Shown piece by piece: positions 36,310-44,117 of a DNA stretch of 64,000 nt (its first letter is position 1; every line of letters begins with the position of its first letter). Source of the DNA: Rhodopirellula sp. P2 (GTDB taxonomy: Bacteria > Planctomycetota > Planctomycetia > Pirellulales > Pirellulaceae); assembly GCF_028768465.1 (NCBI RefSeq), contig NZ_CP118225.1, forward strand, positions 248,001 to 312,000, written 5' to 3'. A program made the position numbers and the translations under genes. The notes under the pieces were generated by a model, which did no database searches, had not been told where the DNA came from, and saw only the letters and a list, made by a program, of their open reading frames with translations.

Positions 36310-37389
36310 ATGGCCAAATCGGAACAGACTGCGATCAGCTTCTTTGAAAAAAACCTGACGTACTGGGTCGCTCTTTGCATGGTGATCGGGGTGCTGATCG
36401 GCAAGTTTCTGCCGGCGATCCCGGAGTTCCTTGCCAAGTTCGAGTACGCCAACGTTTCGATCCCGATCGCCTTCCTGATCTGGTTGATGATCTACCCGAT
36501 GATGATGAAGGTCGACTTTGCCAGCATCAAAAATGTGGGCAAGAACCCCAAAGGATTGTTTGTCACTTGGATCGTCAACTGGTTGATCAAACCGTTCACG
36601 ATGTTCGGAATCGCCGCGTTCTTTTTCTACGTGGTGTTCAAACCTTGGATCTCACCCGAACTGGCCAAAGACTACCTGGCAGGTGCTGTTCTGCTCGGTT
36701 CTGCACCGTGCACCGCGATGGTTTTCGTCTGGAGCCACCTGACTCGTGGCAACGCCGCTTACACCGTCGTTCAAGTCGCAACGAATGACTTGATCATCTT
36801 GGTTGCCTTCACCCCCATCGTGGCGTTCTTGCTCGGCATCGGTGGGATCACGATTCCCTGGATGACACTGATCATCTCGGTGATCCTGTTCGTCGTTGTC
36901 CCACTGGCAGGCGGCGTTCTGACGAGAAATTTGGTGATTCGATCCCAAGGCGAGGAGTACTTTGAAAACGCATTCCTCCCCAAGTTCAACAACATCACGA
37001 TCGCGGGGTTGTTGCTGACCTTGGTGCTGATCTTTTCGTTCCAAGGGGAAGTGATCCTCAGCAATCCGCTGCACATCGTGTTGATCGCCATCCCGCTGAT
37101 CATTCAAACGGTGCTGATTTTCTTTCTGGCCTACGGGGTCTGCTACAAACTGCATTGCCGGCACAGCATCGCGGCTCCCGCCGGCATGATCGGTGCTTCG
37201 AACTTCTTCGAGCTATCCGTTGCCGTGGCGATCACGCTTTTTGGTGCATCCTCCCCCGTGGTGCTGGCCACAATCGTGGGTGTCCTGGTGGAGGTCCCCG
37301 TGATGCTGGCCCTGGTCGCCTACGCCAACCGAACGAGCCAGTCATTTGCTGCCTTTGAACCGCCCACTGAAGGCGAGGTTGCTCCTTGA
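36310..37389 (+). CDS. acr3: ACR3-family arsenite efflux permease
   Basis: 359 residues with about ten membrane segments. SAPCTAMVFVWSHL contains C134, and VGVLVEVPVML contains E328. These align with the invariant Cys129 and Glu305 that are essential in the Alkaliphilus Acr3. The NVSIPIAFLIWLMIYPMMMK segment is also characteristic of the family. It exports As(III) through the inner membrane by proton antiport, and may use the ArsA ATPase encoded on the opposite strand nearby. It is second gene after arsR. Confidence 0.95.
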   Translation: MAKSEQTAISFFEKNLTYWVALCMVIGVLIGKFLPAIPEFLAKFEYANVSIPIAFLIWLMIYPMMMKVDFASIKNVGKNPKGLFVTWIVNWLIKPFTMFGIAAFFFYVVFKPWISPELAKDYLAGAVLLGSAPCTAMVFVWSHLTRGNAAYTVVQVATNDLIILVAFTPIVAFLLGIGGITIPWMTLIISVILFVVVPLAGGVLTRNLVIRSQGEEYFENAFLPKFNNITIAGLLLTLVLIFSFQGEVILSNPLHIVLIAIPLIIQTVLIFFLAYGVCYKLHCRHSIAAPAGMIGASNFFELSVAVAITLFGASSPVVLATIVGVLVEVPVMLALVAYANRTSQSFAAFEPPTEGEVAP

Positions 37390-37455
37390 GCAGGCCGGCA
37401 AAAGTCTTTCGGGATTTGGACTGTGTGGGGCAGCGTACAACCGAGGCGAACGCCC

Positions 37456-37598
37456 AATGGCACTTACTTTACAAATTCACCCTCCCCCTGGGAGGGTCGA
37501 GCGAAGCGAGGGGAGGGCTACACACCGGGTTTTAGGTTCGCCCTCCCCGGCCCGAAGCGGGCCGACCCTCCCTGAGGGAGGGTGAAGTAAGTGCCATT
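37456..37598. repeat. 143-bp MITE/REP-like inverted-repeat element
   Basis: The ends are perfect 14-bp inverted repeats: AATGGCACTTACTT at 37456-37469 and its complement at 37585-37598. Inside, the two halves mirror each other: CACCCTCCC...GGGAGGGTCG...GGGGAGGGC on the left and its imperfect complement on the right, with a GGCCCGAAGCGGGCC hairpin. It sits between the convergent acr3 and arsA arms. I see no reading frame and no clear target-site duplication. Confidence 0.85.
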
Positions 37599-37634
37599 CG
37601 GCTAACGCCCAAACGGCTCACATATTGTGCCCGA

Positions 37635-37798
37635 TCATTCCTGCGGACCTGCTTCACTCAAGTAAACCTGTTGGACGGTGATGTAAATCCCGACCGCCAA
37701 AATGCTGCCGCCGGTGATCCGGCGGAGCCAGGTTTTTGCGTTTTCAACAAGTAGCCGCACTTGGAACAGCCCGTGCCGAGCACTTGAATCTTTGCCAT
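37635..37798 (-). pseudogene. Fused remnant: thioredoxin-like start joined to an ArsG/CcdA-like end
   Basis: An ATG at 37798, behind a good ribosome site (AGGAG) and 11 nt after the arsA stop, opens MAKIQVLGTGCSKCGYL. This is the start of the small redox-disulfide (CxxC) thioredoxin-like proteins found in arsenic clusters. About 17 codons in, the homology stops. A different frame then reads RLLVENAKTWLRRITGG and SILAVGIYITVQQVYL to a stop at 37635, which looks like the last helix of a CcdA/ArsG-type membrane protein. The ATG frame runs out of frame to a stop at 37658. I infer a deletion that fused two former operon genes. Confidence 0.7.
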
Positions 37799-37809
37799 GC
37801 TGAAAGCTC

Positions 37810-39591
37810 CTAAGACGCCGAGGGACTGAGATCCGAGTGAGTCAGTCGACGGAGTCCCTGAAGTCCGGTCGGCGGTTCAATCTGCCAGGGAATGATGGCG
37901 ACTCGATTGGCCTGAACCTCGCTGACTTCACGCAAGTACGGTTGCTCATGCGATTGCCGCTGCTTCATCAACGGATCGGTCAGAGGCAGTGGGGAAAGCA
38001 CTTGGTTGATCACCCATGCGTATGGCTCGATCTCAGCTCGTCGCAGGTCGCGCTGGAGTGCGGCCGCTTCATGCACTGGGGTCGATTCAGGCAGCGTCAC
38101 GATCAACACCCGGGTGAAGTCCGGATCACGGAGTCGTGGAAGCAGGTTTTCCACAGCTTCTGGCATCTCGCTGGATTGCCGTGTGACCTCGCGGTGATAG
38201 GCCAATGCGGAATCAAGCAACAACACCGTGTGCCCTGTGGGAGCCGTGTCGAGCACGACAAATTGGTTGGTACCGCTAGCAACGGCATCGGCAAACGCAC
38301 GGAAGACAGCAATCTCTTCGGTGCAAGGTGATCGCAAGTCTTCTTCGAGAAGTGCCTTGCCTTGCTCGTCCAGGTCCTTGCCCGCTTTGCCCAACACCTG
38401 GGCCGAATACTTGGCCGTCTCGACTTCGGGATCAATGCGACTGACCGACAAATTCGGCAAGCGTTCGTCGTTCATGGCGGCGGCAAGATGAGCCGCTGGA
38501 TCCGTCGTGGAAAGCTGAACGTTGTACCCGCGTTCCGCAATGGCCACCGCGACCGCCGCGGCAACGGTGGTCTTGCCAACGCCACCTTTGCCCATCGCCA
38601 AGATGACGCCGTGGCCAGGAGCGACCAAATCATCGATCAACTCCGATAGCAGCGGCAAATCATTGCCTGGCTCCGAACCCTCGTCGATTGCCGCGGCAAC
38701 CGCAGCGGAATCGACCGTCCCCAGCAGACGAAGGGAATCAATCCCGAGCATCCCATTGGGGCTGAGTGGCACAATCGTCTGCGGAAGCTCCCGCAACCCC
38801 TCTGGCATCGCGTCCAGCGCCTTGACACCTCGCTCTTGCAGGGTGACTGCATAGGGGTCGCTTGAGTCGATGGCCTGGAAGACACCGTTGACCACAAGAT
38901 GCTGATTTTCCACTCCGAGTTCAGCCAGTTCCGTGCTGGTTCGATTGGCTTCCCGCAGAGCGCTCGGTTCGGCTCGCGCGACCAACACCAACGTGGTGGC
39001 GGCGGAATCACCGAGTGCCTTCACCGACTCTTGATAGAGCTTCTGCTGAGCCTGCAGTCCCGCCAATGGTCCAAGGCAACTGGTCCCTGTCGTGTTCTGC
39101 TCCATGAACCCATCCCACGCCGATGGCAATGTGAGCAACCGCAACGTGTGGCCCGTGGGCGCGGTGTCGAAAATGACATGCTCAAATTCAGCCGTGGCGG
39201 AGGGATCCCCCAGCAAACGAGAGAACTCATCAAAGGCCGCGATCTCAAGGGTGCACGAACCAGAAAACTGTTCTTCCATGCTTTTCACGGCCGCCTCCGG
39301 CAACAGCCCGCGATACGGACCGACCATCCGCTCCCGATACTCCGCCGCCGACTTTTCAGGGTCCAGGTTCATCGCAAACAATGTTGGAATCTCAGGAACC
39401 GGTGTCGGATGGTTTCCAAGCGTGACGCCCAACACTTCATCGAGATTGGAGGCCGGGTCGGTGGAAACCAGCAACACCTTCTTGCCCGCATCGGCAAGCT
39501 TGACGGCGGTCGCACACGCCACCGAAGTTTTCCCAACCCCACCTTTTCCTGTGAAGAACAAATTGCGGGTGGGATGTTCTAAGAATTTCAT
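37810..39591 (-). CDS. arsA: Arsenite-transporting ATPase ArsA (two-domain)
   Basis: 593 residues, the length of E. coli ArsA, with two ATPase halves. Each has a deviant Walker A (GKGGVGKTS at 15-23, GKGGVGKTT at 334-342), a TDPA switch I region and a DTAPTGHT motif (142-149 and the C-terminal equivalent). The As(III)-binding cysteines are all present: C113 (SCTLEIAAF), C172 (SCLGPLAGL) and C423 (PCTEEIAVF), matching C113, C172 and C422 of E. coli. It energises arsenite efflux through the membrane permease. It lies 35 nt after arsD and just before the thioredoxin/ArsG remnant. Confidence 0.97.
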   Translation of the reverse strand: MKFLEHPTRNLFFTGKGGVGKTSVACATAVKLADAGKKVLLVSTDPASNLDEVLGVTLGNHPTPVPEIPTLFAMNLDPEKSAAEYRERMVGPYRGLLPEAAVKSMEEQFSGSCTLEIAAFDEFSRLLGDPSATAEFEHVIFDTAPTGHTLRLLTLPSAWDGFMEQNTTGTSCLGPLAGLQAQQKLYQESVKALGDSAATTLVLVARAEPSALREANRTSTELAELGVENQHLVVNGVFQAIDSSDPYAVTLQERGVKALDAMPEGLRELPQTIVPLSPNGMLGIDSLRLLGTVDSAAVAAAIDEGSEPGNDLPLLSELIDDLVAPGHGVILAMGKGGVGKTTVAAAVAVAIAERGYNVQLSTTDPAAHLAAAMNDERLPNLSVSRIDPEVETAKYSAQVLGKAGKDLDEQGKALLEEDLRSPCTEEIAVFRAFADAVASGTNQFVVLDTAPTGHTVLLLDSALAYHREVTRQSSEMPEAVENLLPRLRDPDFTRVLIVTLPESTPVHEAAALQRDLRRAEIEPYAWVINQVLSPLPLTDPLMKQRQSHEQPYLREVSEVQANRVAIIPWQIEPPTGLQGLRRLTHSDLSPSAS

Positions 39592-39626
39592 GATTCAGTT
39601 CCTTTGGGGACCAGCCTTCGTTCGCT

Positions 39627-39998
39627 CTAGCAACAACCACTCGTTCCACAACAACCGCCACCTGATTTCGCAACCGGCAACCCTTGCTCGGCTGCAGCTC
39701 CTTCGACCCAGCCCGCGAGTTCTTCCCGGGAGGGATAACCGGCTTGGCTGACGATCTCCCCGTCGACCAGAACCACTGGCAAGCAATCCGTTCCGGCGGT
39801 GCTCAACAGTTGGTGAATCACCTTGTTCTCAATGAACGCTTGTGGCTGCTGAGCCAAGTTGAAGCGGTCCACCTGATGGCCTTGTCCCTTGAGCCAATCC
39901 AGATCCGCGGCGAACTTGGGCAGCACGGGATCGACCTCGGGACCACACACCCCGGTCGAGCAACACATGGGTTTGTCATAGACCTGAACGTTTTTCAT
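39627..39998 (-). CDS. arsD: Arsenic metallochaperone ArsD
   Basis: 123 residues. MKNVQVYDKPMCCSTGVCGP carries C12, C13 and C18, exactly the three cysteines with which ArsD binds As(III) and hands it to ArsA. The C-terminus GGGCCGTSGCC adds the two vicinal Cys pairs seen in E. coli ArsD. The core is a thioredoxin-like fold (TDCLPVVLVDGEIVSQAGYPS). The start at 39998 is fixed by a strong ribosome site (GAGGAG) 7 nt upstream. An in-frame ATG at 40178 would add 60 unrelated residues. It is the first gene of arsD-arsA. Confidence 0.95.
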   Translation of the reverse strand: MKNVQVYDKPMCCSTGVCGPEVDPVLPKFAADLDWLKGQGHQVDRFNLAQQPQAFIENKVIHQLLSTAGTDCLPVVLVDGEIVSQAGYPSREELAGWVEGAAAEQGLPVAKSGGGCCGTSGCC

Positions 39999-40176
39999 CG
40001 TTTTCTCCTCAAAAATGAGTGGGGTTGTCAAATAGGAATGGGACTCAGACGACTTGGCCCACTTCCGCTCAGTGCGGTGTGCTCCCTCGCACACCATCGC
40101 ACATCGTCGAAACACGATCATCTTGTTCAAAATGCTCGCCGGCGTCCCCGAATTTGGGCACTGAAACGCCCTCCGC

Positions 40177-40223
40177 ATTGCCTATCGGCGATACACGATA
40201 AAGCAATGCACTTTTTCTGTCAA
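40177..40223 (-). promoter_or_regulatory. Promoter with overlapping operator dyad for arsD-arsA
   Basis: On the - strand TTGACA (40218-40223) and TATCGT (40195-40200) are 17 nt apart. A 31-bp imperfect dyad (40177-40207) covers the -10: outer arms ATTGC/GCAAT and inner arms TATCG/CGATA, offset by one base. The placement suggests repression by an ArsR/SmtB-type protein or ArsD. The arsD start is about 190 nt further down, so the leader is long. Confidence 0.6.
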
Positions 40224-40338
40224 TTCTGCTCCAGGTGAACCAACGCAAATCAAGCACCAAACGTCTTGAGCCGGCTGATTTTGATCTCCAGGAGCAGCAC
40301 GATCCCTCCTCAGACAAGCCGGTTGGATGACGCGATGT

Positions 40339-41178
40339 TCAGTTCGGATGGAACTTGGGGCGACTGTGTGAATTCATGAAGGCAGCCACGTCAAACGCTT
40401 CTTGGTCGGACAGGTCCGTGTCATCCAGTGGCATCGCGACCTTCAGCCAGGACGCCAACTTGGGCACGCCCGCCAGTCCCGCTCCATCATTGAAAGACTC
40501 CTCACCCCAAACCGGTGGCCCTTCCTCCGTTCCGAGACCGTCCTCGGAATGGCAATCGGCACAGCGATCCAAGTAGAGCGATTCACCTCGTTCGATGCTG
40601 GCAGGTTGGGGAGGATCGCTTAGCAACGTCATGTGGTTGGGACCAAGCGGCTTCTCTGGGTTCATCTTCAGCGGAGTGCCCTGAGACAACCAAGTGATGT
40701 AAGCCGCGATCGCGACGGGAACTTCGGAACCATTCGCGGGTCGTGTGCCGTTTTGGCTGCGAATGAAGCAATTCAAAATCCGGTCCTCCAGCGTGATCAC
40801 ACGTTGCTCGCGCGGTGAGTAGGCCGGGTACGCGGCCGCCACTCCAATGAACGAGCCCGCCTGCTCGTGCCGGCCCCCATCGAGATGACACGACGTGCAC
40901 TTCAACGCATTGCCAATGAACGGTTTCGTCAGCGGGTGTTCGTTGGTTTCGTTCACCAACGTCTCCCCCAGCCGAACGATTTCACCCAGTTTCCCGGGCG
41001 GGTACGCCTGCGCAGCGTAGACAGCCTGATTGGCAACCCATGGAACTGGCGTGGATGGCGTTGCCGGTACGGCGTGGTCCCAAGGCTGCCAAACCAGCCA
41101 AGCCGAAGCGATCATGAGCGAAACGACCGCCAATGCCATGGCGTCACGCGACAAACGAAGGGAGGTGAGTTTGATCAT
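40339..41178 (-). CDS. TsdA-like dihaem c-type cytochrome (thiosulfate dehydrogenase family)
   Basis: 279 residues from ATG 41178. An N-terminal hydrophobic segment (AMALAVVSLMIASAWLVW) directs export or anchors it. Two haem sites are present: CTSCH (94-98) and CADCH (206-210). After the first come VAAAYPAYSPREQRV, then LEDRILNCFIRSQNG with C137. In TsdA the corresponding cysteine is an axial ligand of the catalytic haem (His/Cys), about 40 residues after CxxCH, as here. TsdA oxidises thiosulfate to tetrathionate or the reverse in the periplasm. It is the last gene of the sulfur/export cluster, 202 nt after the methyltransferase. The frame extends to 41508 without supporting signals. Confidence 0.82.
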   Translation of the reverse strand: MIKLTSLRLSRDAMALAVVSLMIASAWLVWQPWDHAVPATPSTPVPWVANQAVYAAQAYPPGKLGEIVRLGETLVNETNEHPLTKPFIGNALKCTSCHLDGGRHEQAGSFIGVAAAYPAYSPREQRVITLEDRILNCFIRSQNGTRPANGSEVPVAIAAYITWLSQGTPLKMNPEKPLGPNHMTLLSDPPQPASIERGESLYLDRCADCHSEDGLGTEEGPPVWGEESFNDGAGLAGVPKLASWLKVAMPLDDTDLSDQEAFDVAAFMNSHSRPKFHPN

Positions 41179-41380
41179 GATTCCATGTCTCTGAAAATAC
41201 TGCCCAATCAAATGAAGCTCAGAAGGATGGTCGCAACGGGACACTGGAGTTGCCCGCAAACACTTCACTCGAAACGCCCAGGCCATCCCCATGAAGATGG
41301 CCTTGATCCGTGCTGAGCCGCCATTCTTTCGGAAGCCGTCGCCAGCAGGATGTGCCGGTTGGCTGACTCCATGAGCGCGA

Positions 41381-42130
41381 CTACTTGGCTGGCTTTGAAA
41401 ACCGCAACAGATAGTTTTCTTCGAAGGCATCGACTTTGACTTCGTCGGTGAATTCAAAGCCTGCTTCGACGACTTCGCTTTGGAAGACTTCTTTTCCAGC
41501 TCGCACATGTCCCATCAAAAATTCGCGTGTCACACCTGGAATTCGATCGAAGTCGATCAGGACCAATCGCCCCCCCGGCTTCAACGCTCGGTAGATGGAC
41601 GCGAGTGACTGCTGCGGGCTTTCAAAGTGGTGGTAGGTGTCACAGATGAACACCAAATCAACCGATTCGGGTGGCAGACGAATCGACACATCGGTTCCCA
41701 ACACAGTGGTGAGATTCTCGATGCCGTCCGCGGTCGCTCTGGCGGCGATGTGCTGCAGGAATTTGGGCGAAATGTCGACGCTATAAACCCACCCGTCCCA
41801 TCCAGTCGTCTTGGCGAATAGACGGCTGTAGAACCCGGTGCCAGCTCCCACATCCGCGATGCGTTCGCCGGGCTTGATCCCACAGGCCTGCAACACTTGC
41901 TTGCGAGCCCCATACACCTCGCGGCTTTCGACCTCAAACCGTTCCAGCCATTCGTCGACGTTCAGTTCCGGGTCTTTGAACTTGTCATTGATGCCATCCG
42001 GAATGACCGTGGCGGTTCCCTTCGCGTCGGCCGGAGACACGTCCACCGCGATCCCCTTGTCCTGTGCCGTCGCTGTCCATGCCGAGGCGATTGTGAGGCC
42101 AAAGAGAACAATCGATAACATTCGTTTCAT
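41381..42130 (-). CDS. Exported class I SAM-dependent methyltransferase
   Basis: 249 residues. Residues 1-23 form a signal peptide (RMLSIVLFGLTIASAWTATAQ). A Rossmann methyltransferase fold follows: motif I IADVGAGTGFYSR (91-103), VYSVDISPKFL (motif II), VDLVFICDTYHHF (motif IV) and ALKPGGRLVLIDF (motif V/VI). The fold is ordinary; the signal peptide is not, because SAM is not expected in the periplasm. It may act in the paryphoplasm on an exported substrate, or the segment may be an uncleaved anchor. Its ATG overlaps the stop of the ABC ATPase gene (ATGA), tying it to the exporter operon. The substrate is unknown. Confidence 0.88.
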   Translation of the reverse strand: MKRMLSIVLFGLTIASAWTATAQDKGIAVDVSPADAKGTATVIPDGINDKFKDPELNVDEWLERFEVESREVYGARKQVLQACGIKPGERIADVGAGTGFYSRLFAKTTGWDGWVYSVDISPKFLQHIAARATADGIENLTTVLGTDVSIRLPPESVDLVFICDTYHHFESPQQSLASIYRALKPGGRLVLIDFDRIPGVTREFLMGHVRAGKEVFQSEVVEAGFEFTDEVKVDAFEENYLLRFSKPAK

Positions 42131-42909
42131 GAGGAAATTCCCGAGAGAGAGTGGTGTGATTTGGCAATGACGCCGTCTTCCATTTCGTAAGTCGTATCAA
42201 ACACGTCGAGCGAACGATGGTCGTGAGTGACAACGATAACCGCTGAGCCTTGCTCGTGAGCGACCTTGGCGAACAGTTCCATGACCTGCCGGCCACGATG
42301 ACCATCCAGCGCCGCAGTTGGTTCGTCCGCCAGGATGACGCTGGGCCGGTTGGCCAGCGAACGGGCCACGGCAACCCGTTGCTGTTGCCCCCCGGACAAC
42401 ATCGAAGGCAAATTGTCGGCTCGATCCGCGACCCCAAGATAGTCCATCAGCTCGAACGCTCGCTTTCGCGAAGCACGCTTGGATTCCCCATTGAGCAGCA
42501 TCGCGATCTGAACATTTTCAATGGCAGACAGAAACGGAATCAAATTTGATTTTTGAAAAACGTACCCGATGTGTTCCCGGCGAAAAGCACGCAAATTGAC
42601 GCGGGGCAATTCGCCTTCCAAAACAACCGTCCCACGAATCGCGATCGTCCCAGAGGTCGGCGGGTTGATCAGTCCAATGGCGGTCAAAAAGGTTGACTTG
42701 CCGCTGCCGCTGGGGCCCAGCAAGGCGACGACCTCGCCTGCTTGAACCGTCATCGATGCCTCTCGCATCGCCACCACTTCGGTGTTCCCGCTGCCGTATC
42801 GCTTGGTCAAAACCGAAGCCACGATGGCAGGTTCCACCGCACCGACTGGGGGCACCGCAGCGACTGGGGCCACCGAATCAACGGGTTCCTTGACGGGCAC
42901 TTCGCTCAT
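42127..42909 (-). CDS. ABC transporter ATPase (MacB/LolD/DevA-like)
   Basis: 260 residues. Walker A GPSGSGKST (65-73), Q-loop YVFQKSNLIPF, signature LSGGQQQRVA, Walker B VILADEPTAALD and the H-loop THD are all present and intact. The FQ-x-x-NLIP and DEPT-x-ALD motifs fit the FtsE/LolD/MacB group, which pairs with 4-TM permeases. The first 28 residues are an unusual Val/Pro/Ala-rich extension before IVASVLTKRYG. The start at 42909 overlaps the permease stop (ATGA), and the stop overlaps the methyltransferase start in the same way. Confidence 0.95.
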   Translation of the reverse strand: MSEVPVKEPVDSVAPVAAVPPVGAVEPAIVASVLTKRYGSGNTEVVAMREASMTVQAGEVVALLGPSGSGKSTFLTAIGLINPPTSGTIAIRGTVVLEGELPRVNLRAFRREHIGYVFQKSNLIPFLSAIENVQIAMLLNGESKRASRKRAFELMDYLGVADRADNLPSMLSGGQQQRVAVARSLANRPSVILADEPTAALDGHRGRQVMELFAKVAHEQGSAVIVVTHDHRSLDVFDTTYEMEDGVIAKSHHSLSGISS

Positions 42910-44117
42910 ACCAATGCCTCGTTGGGTGAGACTTGCAGGGCCTTCCAAATCCCCATCAGGCTGGAACCGACCGAAATCCCGATCACCACCATGGCAAGCT
43001 GAACCAGGTCCGCGTCCGCAAGGATCACGCGACGTGGGAAGTGGGGAAACAGTTGGCTGCCCAACGTGTACGCGATGACGTACCCCACCGCACCGAGCAC
43101 CAAAGCTTGCTGCAAAATCAATCCGAGGATGACCACGTTGGATGCACCGATCAGTTTCAACAATGCGATCGAGTGAATTTTGTCCAACGTCAGGGTGTAC
43201 AGAATCAACGCCATGATGATCGCTGCGATCGCGGTCAGCAAAACCCGGAACATCCCGATCTGACGTCGCGCCTTTTCGACCGTCCCGCGCAACAACAATT
43301 CCTTTTGGCCATCGCTGGTGAAGACCGAAACATCCCCCCAACCTTCGATGATCGACGCCACCTCCTCCGGCCTCGCGTCAGGCGACAATTTGACCATCAC
43401 GGCACTCACCTGAGACCGCGCGATCCCGGGAAGCTCTGCCGTCGGCCTCGAGGCATTCTCCAGCAGCGACGGCTGGCCAACCGCTGCCTCAAAGGCTTCA
43501 CCGCGAGCACGCCGGGCCGCTCGTTCCAAGCGAACCGCTTCGCCTGGATTGTCAAATTGAATCGCCTGCGAGTCGGCGATCGAAAAGAACGCCAGCCCGT
43601 CACCGCTGGCACTGATCATGCTCTCGGTGACGCCAACCACGGTGTAGTCGTCCTTTCCCAATCGGACCTGCTCACCCATGCTCATGCCCAGCGAACGATC
43701 CGCCACCATTTCATAGTGAGCCTGACGAAGCGAACGTCCCTCCGCCAGCGGCAACCACTCACCACGATCGTTTGGCCAATCCAACCCGAGCACCGCGATT
43801 CGCAACGGTTTTCCCAATCGCTCCCGCTGAATGGTGTGATACACAAACTCGCGAGACGACTCGACACCGGGCACGGACGCCACACGATGCACCAGCGTGG
43901 GAGGCACGCGAGAGAGTTCGGCAAACGGCCCGCGAGTATCGCGTTGAACCACCCAGATGTCTGCGTCGACACGGTCCACCAACAGCGTGGCGTCCTCGAT
44001 GATGCCCCGGTAGATCCCGCCCATGCCCATGACGACCATCAACAGCATGCCAATCCCAATGGCCGTCAGAACGAAACGCCCCAAGTTGTGTTGTATGTCC
44101 TTGAAGGCCAAGTTCAT
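42906..44117 (-). CDS. ABC transporter permease (FtsX/DevC-like)
   Basis: 403 residues. One N-terminal membrane segment (RFVLTAIGIGMLLMVVMGM) is followed by a large periplasmic domain (about 45-285). Three C-terminal segments carry the FtsX-like core: IIMALILYTLT, IALLKLIGASNVVILGLIL and LVQLAMVVIGISVGSSLMG, ending with the SPNEAL box. This topology belongs to mechanotransmitting transporters (MacB, DevC, LolC) that work with an adaptor and export from the periplasm. The adaptor gene overlaps its start by ATGA, and the ATPase gene overlaps its stop. Confidence 0.93.
   Translation of the reverse strand: MNLAFKDIQHNLGRFVLTAIGIGMLLMVVMGMGGIYRGIIEDATLLVDRVDADIWVVQRDTRGPFAELSRVPPTLVHRVASVPGVESSREFVYHTIQRERLGKPLRIAVLGLDWPNDRGEWLPLAEGRSLRQAHYEMVADRSLGMSMGEQVRLGKDDYTVVGVTESMISASGDGLAFFSIADSQAIQFDNPGEAVRLERAARRARGEAFEAAVGQPSLLENASRPTAELPGIARSQVSAVMVKLSPDARPEEVASIIEGWGDVSVFTSDGQKELLLRGTVEKARRQIGMFRVLLTAIAAIIMALILYTLTLDKIHSIALLKLIGASNVVILGLILQQALVLGAVGYVIAYTLGSQLFPHFPRRVILADADLVQLAMVVIGISVGSSLMGIWKALQVSPNEALV

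Noticed and set aside
39627..40178. Longer start (40178) for ArsD
   Set aside because: The ATG at 39998 has a strong GAGGAG site and gives cysteines at 12, 13 and 18 exactly as in known ArsD.
40339..41508. Longer start (41508) for the TsdA-like cytochrome
   Set aside because: It would overlap the methyltransferase gene by over 100 nt and add polar residues before the export signal.
42127..43341. 404-codon version of the ABC ATPase
   Set aside because: The first 144 codons run inside the permease gene and look random; the ATG at 42909 forms an ATGA junction.
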